Assembly (NCBI RefSeq): GCF_000296215.2
Contig: NZ_CP013949.1
Coordinates: 7,433,501 to 7,497,500, forward strand
Length of the DNA: 64,000 bases
Origin: Bradyrhizobium sp. CCGE-LA001
Lineage (GTDB): Bacteria; Pseudomonadota; Alphaproteobacteria; Rhizobiales; Xanthobacteraceae
Direction of reading: 5' to 3'
A program made the position numbers and the translations under genes. Below the pieces are notes generated by a model. It did not search any database and was not told the origin of the DNA. It saw only the letters and a program-made list of their open reading frames with translations. This document shows positions 57,827-64,000 of the stretch, one piece after another. The first letter of the stretch is position 1. Every line of letters begins with the position of its first letter.

Positions 57827-58976
57827 GTCCGACCTGCGCACGCTGATCGAACCGGCGGTCGAACACCGATTCCGCGATCCGGTTCTTGAGGATTTCCGTG
57901 GAGCCGCCGGCGATCATCCAGCCGCGCGTCCGGCGCATGCAATATTCCGCGAGCGATTCCTGGCTGTAGCCGAGGCCGCCCATGATCTGCACCGCCTCGT
58001 TGGCCACCTCGAAACCGGCCTGGTTGCAGGCCAGCTTGGCGATCGCGGTCTGGTACGGCGATGGCAGTTCGTCACGGACATTGGCGGCGCGATACAGCAG
58101 CATCTGCGCGGATTCGAGCTTCAGCGCCATGTCCGCGAACTTCCATTGCAGGCCCTGGAATTCGCAGAGATGACGGCCGAACTGCTTGCGCACGGCGGCG
58201 TGATCGCGCGCCAGTTTGAAGGCGTAGCGGCCGAGCGCGAGCGAACGGGCGGAATTGCCGAGGCGCTCGACGTTGAAGCCAGCGATCTGCTTCTTGAAGC
58301 CACCAATTCCGAGCAGAACGTTCCGCTTCGGGACCCGGCAGTTCTCGAAATAAAGCTGGCTCCACTCTTCGCCGCTCATGAAGGCGGTCGGCTTTCCGAT
58401 CGTGAAGCCGGGCGTGCCGCGCTCGACGATCACGGAGCCGATGCCGGAGACCCCGGGCGCGAAGCGGACATAGACGAGGTAGATCGCCGCATCGGGACTG
58501 TGCGTACCGAACACCTTGCTACCGTTGATGACGTAATCGTCACCGTCCTCGCTCGCCAAGGTCTTGAGTTCGGTGACCGCGGAGCCGGCTTCCGGCTCGC
58601 TCATGCCGAGACTGATGCAGATGTTGCCGGCGAGCAGATCGGGCAGCCAGCGCTGCTTCTGTTCCGGCGTCGCGTATTCCACGAAGGTGCGAATCGGCCC
58701 GAAATTGCCGGCCTGCACGACATCAGCGCTGCGCGGGCATACCGACGCGACCTGCTCGATCGCGATGACCGAATCCAAGAGCGTGCCGCCCTGCCCGCCA
58801 TCCTCCGGGTCGAACGAGATGCCCATCAGGCCCTGCTTGCCCAGCATCTGCGCGACCTCGCGCGGAAAGCGCGGATCGTGTGCGCGCGCCAGTGAGCCCT
58901 CCCTCAGGTTGGCTTCGGCAAAGCGGCGCACCGAATTGGCGAACGCCTGCTGCTCTTCATTCAGTTCAAAATCCAT
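57816..58976 (-). CDS. acyl-CoA dehydrogenase
   Basis: The protein has 386 residues, the common short form, from the ATG at 58976. FAMSEPEAGS-like motif appears as LGMSEPEAGSAVTEL, followed by DYVINGSKVFGTHSPDAAIYLVYVRF. The catalytic-base area is at YCMRRTRGWMIAGGSTEILKNRIAESV, which ends the fold. It oxidises an acyl-CoA to the 2-enoyl-CoA with FAD. It is the first gene of the cluster and its 3' end overlaps the synthetase start by 11 bases. It faces the LysR gene. Confidence 0.95.
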   Translation of the reverse strand: MDFELNEEQQAFANSVRRFAEANLREGSLARAHDPRFPREVAQMLGKQGLMGISFDPEDGGQGGTLLDSVIAIEQVASVCPRSADVVQAGNFGPIRTFVEYATPEQKQRWLPDLLAGNICISLGMSEPEAGSAVTELKTLASEDGDDYVINGSKVFGTHSPDAAIYLVYVRFAPGVSGIGSVIVERGTPGFTIGKPTAFMSGEEWSQLYFENCRVPKRNVLLGIGGFKKQIAGFNVERLGNSARSLALGRYAFKLARDHAAVRKQFGRHLCEFQGLQWKFADMALKLESAQMLLYRAANVRDELPSPYQTAIAKLACNQAGFEVANEAVQIMGGLGYSQESLAEYCMRRTRGWMIAGGSTEILKNRIAESVFDRRFDQRAQVGRGN

Positions 58977-59054
58977 GGGGCCATCACATCGCTGGAGCGA
59001 CGCCGTCTTCCCAGCGGGGGCTTTGACAAACAACTGCGTAAAAGTTATGTCGCG

Positions 59055-59069
59055 ATTACATTTTGTAAT
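59055..59069. promoter_or_regulatory. LysR-type operator (T-N11-A palindrome)
   Basis: ATTACA - TTT - TGTAAT is a perfect 6-base inverted repeat and contains the T-N11-A core of LysR-type sites. It lies 8 bases upstream of the LysR start and 78 bases upstream of the acyl-CoA dehydrogenase start. Its AT-richness stands out in a GC-rich genome. Confidence 0.72.
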
Positions 59070-59077
59070 GACCCGAC

Positions 59078-59974
59078 ATGATACCTCCGCTTAACCCCCT
59101 GCACGCCTTCGACGTGGCGGCTCGACATCTGAGCTTCACGCGCGCGGCGCGGGAACTACGCGTCACCCAGCCGGCCGTAAGCCGCCAGGTCACGATCCTC
59201 GAAGCCTTTCTCGGCGTACGGCTGTTCGAAAGGGACAAGACAGGACTGCGGCTGACCTCGGAGGGTGACGAGTTCCACCGCCAGATCGCGCCGGCGTTCC
59301 GCATCATTGCCCAGGCCACCACGGGCCTCACCGCGACCGGCAAGGCCCAGCCGCTGAAGATCAGGGTCTACACGACCTTTGCCGCGAAATGGCTGATCCC
59401 GCGGCTGCCGTCGTTCTATGTCAGCTACCCCAATATCCGGTTGGACATTAGCAATGTGGTGGCGCCGGTGGACTTCGAGAACGACAAGGTCGACCTCGCC
59501 GTCCAGTTCGGTTCGGGCGAATGGCCCGGCGCCGAGACCGAATTGCTGTTCCGTGACGTCATCCAGCCGGTCTGCAGCCCGAAGCTCCTGAAACGGGCGC
59601 GGCTTGCCGAACTCGACGACCTCCGCAAGATCCAGCTGCTCCACTCCCATTATCGCCGCTCGGACTGGCCGGACTGGCTCATGGCAGTGAAACGGCCGGA
59701 CCTGCTGACCGATCGCAGCGTGAGTTTCCAGAGCTCCGTGCTGACCTACCAGGCAGCCGCCGAAGGCGTCGGCGTCGCCATGGGCCAGCTCTTCCTGCTC
59801 CGGAACGAGATCGAGGACGGGACGCTCGTCCCGCTGTTCAACGCGCCGCTGGAACGCGCCTCCGCTCATTACCTTGCCTGGCCGAAGAGCCGACCGATGA
59901 CCCGCAAGGCGCGTAGCTTCGTGGTCTGGCTGAAGGCCCAGATCGCCCACGACGTGAATCGCGGACGGGCCTGA
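59078..59974 (+). CDS. LysR-family transcriptional regulator, GcvA-like
   Basis: The protein has 298 residues, of usual length. The HTH is NPLHAFDVAARHLSFTRAARELRVTQPAVSRQVTILEAFLGVRLFERDKTGLRLTSEG. The effector domain has the two-lobed binding-protein fold, with IRVYTTFAAKWLIPRLPSFYVSYPNIRLDI opening, as in GcvA/AmpR-like members. It is divergent from the acyl-CoA cluster, with a T-N11-A palindrome between, so it probably activates the cluster when its inducer (perhaps an acyl-CoA or acid intermediate) is present and represses itself. Confidence 0.94.
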   Translation: MIPPLNPLHAFDVAARHLSFTRAARELRVTQPAVSRQVTILEAFLGVRLFERDKTGLRLTSEGDEFHRQIAPAFRIIAQATTGLTATGKAQPLKIRVYTTFAAKWLIPRLPSFYVSYPNIRLDISNVVAPVDFENDKVDLAVQFGSGEWPGAETELLFRDVIQPVCSPKLLKRARLAELDDLRKIQLLHSHYRRSDWPDWLMAVKRPDLLTDRSVSFQSSVLTYQAAAEGVGVAMGQLFLLRNEIEDGTLVPLFNAPLERASAHYLAWPKSRPMTRKARSFVVWLKAQIAHDVNRGRA

Positions 59975-60170
59975 GCCAAGCTCGGGTCGGTCCCCCCGCC
60001 CAACTTTAAGACACCCGCGCCGCATTCCTTAACCCGTTATTTACCGTAACAGGAAAAAGTCGGTTTTCGAGGCAGACGACCCGCGCCAAATTCGGTTGTG
60101 TTTGCAACCGGGACGCGAGGGAAGGCTGGAGGCGCCGGGTGGGGCGCCGGAGTCGGAACCGGACAGAGTC

Positions 60171-63100
60171 ATGAATTCGCGCGTATCGTGGAGTGTTGAC
60201 GGCATCGATCCATCCGTTCGGGAGCGGGCCGAGGCTGCTGCGCGTCGCGCCGGAATGTCGCTCAACGATTGGCTGAACTCCACCCTCGGCGACACCGCCC
60301 CGCCGAACTTCCGCGGACCTCACGAGCAGCGTCCGCACCACATGCCGCAAGCACCGAGCCAGGAAAGCCGCGAAGTCGCGGACATTCATCAGCGGCTCGA
60401 CGCGATCACCCAGCAGATCGAACGCATCTCGAAGCCCGCGCAGCGCCAGGATTCTTCGCGACAAGACGCAGCGCGCCAGGACGTCTCGCGCGAGCAGGGC
60501 GTCGCGCGTCAGCTGAACGATGCGATCTCGCGGCTCGATGCACGGCTGTCGCAAATCTCCAAGCCGCAGCAATCCCACCAGCAGCCGCATCAGGCCGCGC
60601 GGCCGGCCCCTGCCCCATCGCCGGTCGAGACACGCCAGCGCCAAGCCGATGCGGTCGAGCGCGCGGCCGCCCAGGTCTATCGCAGCTCGCCACCTCTAAG
60701 CCCCGCATCCTTCGACGTCGCGGTCGCCGAGATCACCGCGCGGCAGAGCGAACTTGACGGCTTTGCGCCCAGGCAGATGCCGCCGCGCGCCGCGCCGCCG
60801 ATTGCACCCGCGCCAGCTCCCTTCGCGCCGCCGATGGCGCCACCTGCGCCCGCCTACGCGCCGCCGCCCGCGCAGCAACCGGGACCAGATTTTTCGTCGC
60901 TCGAGCGCCATCTGCTCAAGATCACGAGCCAGATCGAATCGCTGCAGCGGCCGGACAATACCGAGCAGGCGATCGCCGCGTTCCGCAGCGAGCTGGCCGA
61001 GATCCGCGCCGCCATCACCGAGGCGATGCCGCGGCGCGCGATCGAATCGATCGAGAACGAGATCCGCTCGCTGCATCGTCGCATCGACGAGACCCGCTCC
61101 AACGGCACCGACGGCCAGGTTCTCTCCGGCATCGAACGCGCGCTGTCCGACATCAAGCAGGTGCTGCGCACGCTGACGCCGGCCGAGCAGCTCACCGGCT
61201 ATGACGAGGCGATCCGCAATCTCGGCGCCAAGCTCGATCTGATCCTGCGCGCCAATGACGATCCCTCGACGGTGCAACAGCTCGAAGGCGCGATCTCCGC
61301 GCTGCGCGCCATCGTCTCCAACGTCGCCTCCAACGAAGCGCTCGCGCGTCTGTCCGAAGACGTGCAGCTGCTGTCGTCCAAGGTCGACCAGATCACCCGC
61401 GCCTCCGGGCACAGCGACAGCTTCGCGGTGCTGGAGCAGCGCATCGCGGCGCTGACCGCCGCGCTGGAAACGCGCGAGCGGCCGCAGCCGGCCGAGAGCA
61501 CCGAGCATCTGGAAGCTGCGATCCGCGCGCTGTCGGACCGCTTCGACCGCATGCAGGTCGGCAACGACTCGGCCTCGACCTTCGCGCATCTCGAGCAGCG
61601 CGTCTCCTATCTGCTGGAACGGATCGAAGCTGCCTCCGATCCCCGCAACGGCAATCTCAGCCGCGTCGAGGACGGGCTGCACGACATCCTCAGGCACCTG
61701 GAACGGCAGCAGGCGACGTATTCCGCGCTGGCCGAGAGCCGCAGCTCGGCGCCGCCCGATTCCGGCATGGTCGATCTGGTCAAGCGCGAGCTCTCCGACA
61801 TCCGCTTCAGCCAGGCCGAGACCAATCGCAGCACCCAGGACTCGCTCGACGCGGTCCATAGCGCGCTCGGCCATGTCGTCGATCGTCTCTCGATGATCGA
61901 AGGCGATCTGCGTGCGGTGCGCAGCGCGCCGCTGGCCCCTGCCCCGATGCCGATGCCAATGGCCGCTCCGATGGAGCCGGCGCCGATGGCGCGCGAGCCG
62001 CGGCCGCAGGCACAGCCGCAGCCGCAGCCGCCGAAATACGATCCGAAGCCCGAGCTGCCCAATCCCGCCGCCGCGCAGGCGGCGCAGGCCGCCTTCGTCG
62101 CAGCGCCGCGCGACTTCCACGCCGTCACCCCGGCCGCCCCACCGCCGGTGCCGACGGCACAGCAAGCCGCTCCGCCCTTGCCGCCGCGCGCGATCAGCGA
62201 AATCCTGGAGCCGCACACCGCGCCTGCGCGCGCTGCGCTGGCGCCGGAATTGCCGCCGGATCATCCGCTCGAGCCGGGCACCCGTCCGGGCGGGCGCGCT
62301 GCCACGCCGTCGGAGCGCATTGCGGCGTCCGAGAGCGCGATCAGCGACATTCCCGCCGCGCCGAAAGAACCGGTGTCGTCGTCGAGCTTCATCGCCGCCG
62401 CGCGTCGCGCGGCCCAGGCGGCCGCCGCAGCGCCGCCCGAGAAAGCCGGCCGCGCTGCCAAGGCGTCGGTGAGAGGTGGCAAGGATAAAGGCCAGGAAGG
62501 TGGCTCGACCATCACGTCGAAGATCCGCTCACTGCTGGTCGGCGCGAGCGTGGTGGTGATCGTGCTCGGCACCTTCAAGATGGCGATGAACCTACTCGAC
62601 GGCGGCAGCCCGCCGGCGCCGCAGGCGATGCAGAATGTCCCGAGCGACCCGGTATCGCCCGCTCCGGCGCCGCCCCCGGTCGAGACCAAGCCAGCCGCGC
62701 CCGAGCAGATCACGCCGTCGATGACCTCGCCGACGCCGATCGGGCGGCAGTCCCAGAACAATGCCGCCCCAGTGCCCGCTCCCACTCCGGGCAACTCGGC
62801 CTCGGTCGAGATCCCGCCGGCGCCTGCCGCGGCCCCGCCGCCTGCCTCCAGCGACGTCACCGGCGCGCTGTCGGGCACGAGCCGCGCCAAGCTCGGTCTC
62901 ATCCAGGTGCCGCCGAGCGAGAAGCTGCCCGAGGCCATCGGCGGCCCCGCCTTGCGCACCGCCGCGATGAAGGGCGATGCGACGGCGGCCTACGAGATCG
63001 GCATGCGCTTTGCGGAAGGCAAGGGCGTCGCCACGAACTATGACGAAGCCGCCAAATGGTACGACCGCGCCGCGCAGGCCGGCGTCGTTCCCGCGACCTT

Positions 63101-63632
63101 CCGCCTCGGCACGCTCTACGAGAAGGGCCTCGGCGTGAAGAAGGACGCCGACATCGCCCGTCGCTACTACACGCAGGCCGCCGAGCGCGGCAACGCCAAG
63201 GCGATGCACAATCTCGCGGTGCTCGATGCCGATGGCGGCGGACGCGGCGCCAATTACAAGAGCGCGGCGCAGTGGTTCCGCAAGGCCGCCGATCGCGGCG
63301 TCGCCGACAGCCAGTTCAACCTCGGCATTCTCTATGCCCGTGGCATCGGCGTGGAGCAGAACCTCGCCGAATCCTACAAATGGTTCAGCCTCGCAGCCGC
63401 GCAGGGCGACACGGATGCGTCCGGCAAGCGCGACGACGTCGCCAAGCGCCTTGACTCGCAATCGCTCGCCGCCGCCAAGCTCGCCATCCAGACCTTCAGC
63501 GCCGAGCCGCAGCCCGACGATGCCGTCAACGTCATGACCCCGCCCGGCGGCTGGGACAGCGCGCCGCAGGCGGCCGCAAAGCCGGCGCCGAAGGCCGTCG
63601 CGACCAAGCGCTCGGCCTCCGCGGCGCATTGA
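60171..63632 (+). CDS. PodJ-like polar organelle scaffold with Sel1 repeats
   Basis: The protein has 1153 residues from the ATG at 60171. The N-terminal VRERAEAAARRAGMSLNDWLNSTL recurs in alphaproteobacterial PodJ-like proteins. A Pro/Gln/Ala-rich disordered stretch (about 40-280) precedes a long coiled coil (about 285-600). A second Pro/Ala-rich region follows. One membrane helix lies near 790-805 (SLLVGASVVVIVLGTFKMAMNLL), so the C-terminus is periplasmic. It has Sel1-type repeats (GDATAAYEIGMRFAEGKGVATNYDEAAKWYDRAAQAG, then two or three more). PodJ organises cell poles in Caulobacter and its relatives. This match is by architecture. Confidence 0.85.
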   Translation: MNSRVSWSVDGIDPSVRERAEAAARRAGMSLNDWLNSTLGDTAPPNFRGPHEQRPHHMPQAPSQESREVADIHQRLDAITQQIERISKPAQRQDSSRQDAARQDVSREQGVARQLNDAISRLDARLSQISKPQQSHQQPHQAARPAPAPSPVETRQRQADAVERAAAQVYRSSPPLSPASFDVAVAEITARQSELDGFAPRQMPPRAAPPIAPAPAPFAPPMAPPAPAYAPPPAQQPGPDFSSLERHLLKITSQIESLQRPDNTEQAIAAFRSELAEIRAAITEAMPRRAIESIENEIRSLHRRIDETRSNGTDGQVLSGIERALSDIKQVLRTLTPAEQLTGYDEAIRNLGAKLDLILRANDDPSTVQQLEGAISALRAIVSNVASNEALARLSEDVQLLSSKVDQITRASGHSDSFAVLEQRIAALTAALETRERPQPAESTEHLEAAIRALSDRFDRMQVGNDSASTFAHLEQRVSYLLERIEAASDPRNGNLSRVEDGLHDILRHLERQQATYSALAESRSSAPPDSGMVDLVKRELSDIRFSQAETNRSTQDSLDAVHSALGHVVDRLSMIEGDLRAVRSAPLAPAPMPMPMAAPMEPAPMAREPRPQAQPQPQPPKYDPKPELPNPAAAQAAQAAFVAAPRDFHAVTPAAPPPVPTAQQAAPPLPPRAISEILEPHTAPARAALAPELPPDHPLEPGTRPGGRAATPSERIAASESAISDIPAAPKEPVSSSSFIAAARRAAQAAAAAPPEKAGRAAKASVRGGKDKGQEGGSTITSKIRSLLVGASVVVIVLGTFKMAMNLLDGGSPPAPQAMQNVPSDPVSPAPAPPPVETKPAAPEQITPSMTSPTPIGRQSQNNAAPVPAPTPGNSASVEIPPAPAAAPPPASSDVTGALSGTSRAKLGLIQVPPSEKLPEAIGGPALRTAAMKGDATAAYEIGMRFAEGKGVATNYDEAAKWYDRAAQAGVVPATFRLGTLYEKGLGVKKDADIARRYYTQAAERGNAKAMHNLAVLDADGGGRGANYKSAAQWFRKAADRGVADSQFNLGILYARGIGVEQNLAESYKWFSLAAAQGDTDASGKRDDVAKRLDSQSLAAAKLAIQTFSAEPQPDDAVNVMTPPGGWDSAPQAAAKPAPKAVATKRSASAAH

Positions 63633-63942
63633 GCAGCGAACAGCTTTAGGCAGGCAGAACGCGCCGCGCGCTCGGTGCACCTCTCCCGCTTGCGGGGAGG
63701 TCGACGCGCGAAGCGCGGCGGGTGGGGGTTCGCTGCTCTGGGGGAGTCCCACTGCGGAGACAACCCTCTCCCTGGCCCTCCCCCGCAAGCGGGGGAGGGA
63801 GCGCACCACTGCCATCGCAACGATCGAGCCTCATTCACACTCTCGCCCCATTCACCACGCCTGACATTCCCGGTCCCTCACCGCGCCGAATTCCGCTATT
63901 GAGAGACGCGGCAATCGATCCGTCCCGCCGGCGCGTGGTTCA
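63633..63942. other. intergenic region upstream of the TauE-like gene, 310 bases
   Basis: The region contains the family D repeat and then about 130 bases that must include the promoter for the permease. No ORF is convincing. Confidence 0.5.
63680..63807. repeat. interspersed palindromic repeat, family D, complete copy
   Basis: The left arm CCTCTCCCGCTTGCGGGGAGG begins near 63680 and the right arm CCTCCCCCGCAAGCGGGGGAGG lies at the end. Each arm is palindromic and they are imperfect mates. The middle, with GCGGCGGGTGGGGGTT, adds further structure. A single arm of this family is at 5437-5465. It fills much of the gap between the PodJ-like gene and the TauE gene. Confidence 0.8.
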
Positions 63943-64000
63943 ATGCAGCTCTACCTTCCGATCGCCGACCTTCCGGTCAATGTCTTCCTGGTGCTCGCCA
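63943..64000 (+). CDS. TauE/SafE-family permease, N-terminal fragment
   Basis: The gene continues beyond the window. The visible start, MQLYLPIADLPVNVFLVLA, is the usual opening of sulfite-exporter TauE/SafE type membrane proteins in Bradyrhizobium, where a short polar segment leads into the first transmembrane helix. The family exports sulfite, sulfoacetate or related anions, or takes up small organic acids. The evidence is limited to 19 residues, so the assignment is provisional. Confidence 0.6.
   Translation, partial: MQLYLPIADLPVNVFLVLA

Overview
The window is a GC-rich alphaproteobacterial chromosome segment that looks like Bradyrhizobium. HemA is a close match to the Bradyrhizobium 409-residue form as remembered. 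The Fo ATP synthase genes are split from F1 and carry separate b' and b subunits. The aa3 oxidase cluster runs ctaC-D-B-F-G-E, and the intergenic palindromic repeats are of the kind scattered through Bradyrhizobium genomes. All assignments come from reading the sequence and from family knowledge; no database search was run. Most of the window is ordinary core genome, and I found no prophage, CRISPR array, insertion sequence, rRNA or tRNA.

Layout. 1-5.4 kb: tail of an AEC-type permease, a small secreted protein, a small HTH-like protein, an Omp25-type outer membrane protein, a chemoreceptor and an MBL-fold hydrolase. 5.5-11.2 kb: aroQ, a perfect FixK/FNR box, hemA, and a giant hybrid kinase fused to a solute-symporter-like membrane domain. 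11.2-17.2 kb: a minus-strand stress or detoxification set (ohr, epoxide-hydrolase-like protein, cytochrome P460-like protein, SDR) facing a large wHTH-NTPase-TPR regulator. 17.2-21.1 kb: a LuxR-type response regulator, an MHS-family transporter with a large extra loop, YjbQ and a secreted coiled-coil protein. 21.3-24.1 kb: atpI-B-E-b'-b with promoter and terminator. 24.2-28.4 kb: a thrC-M16 peptidase-GNAT operon plus a secreted protein. 28.5-31.3 kb: a terminator-ended, apparently structured non-coding stretch, then a divergent NarL/NarX-type two-component pair and an NTF2-like protein.

31.4-38.1 kb: aa3 cytochrome oxidase structural and assembly genes, with SURF1 and a DUF983 protein behind a terminator. 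38.5-44.2 kb: an IalB-like protein, tldD-lepB, a nucleotidyltransferase tightly bracketed by repeats, a double-PAN secreted protein and gshA. 44.3-45.2 kb: an intact MarR regulator facing a wrecked glutathione S-transferase gene, with two matching operators between them. 45.2-51.7 kb: a four-gene fatty acid beta-oxidation operon facing a PadR regulator with palindromic operators. 51.8-60 kb: an acyl-CoA catabolic cluster of unknown substrate (acyl-CoA dehydrogenase, NDP-forming acyl-CoA synthetase, SCP2-like protein, hydrolase, orphan substrate-binding protein, aldehyde dehydrogenase) facing a LysR regulator with a strong palindrome. 60-64 kb: a PodJ-like polar scaffold with Sel1 repeats, a palindromic repeat and the start of a TauE/SafE permease.

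The best candidates for new biology are the LysR-controlled acyl-CoA cluster, the symporter-kinase fusion, the P460/Ohr/epoxide-hydrolase set with its NTPase regulator, and the unassigned structured stretch upstream of thrC.
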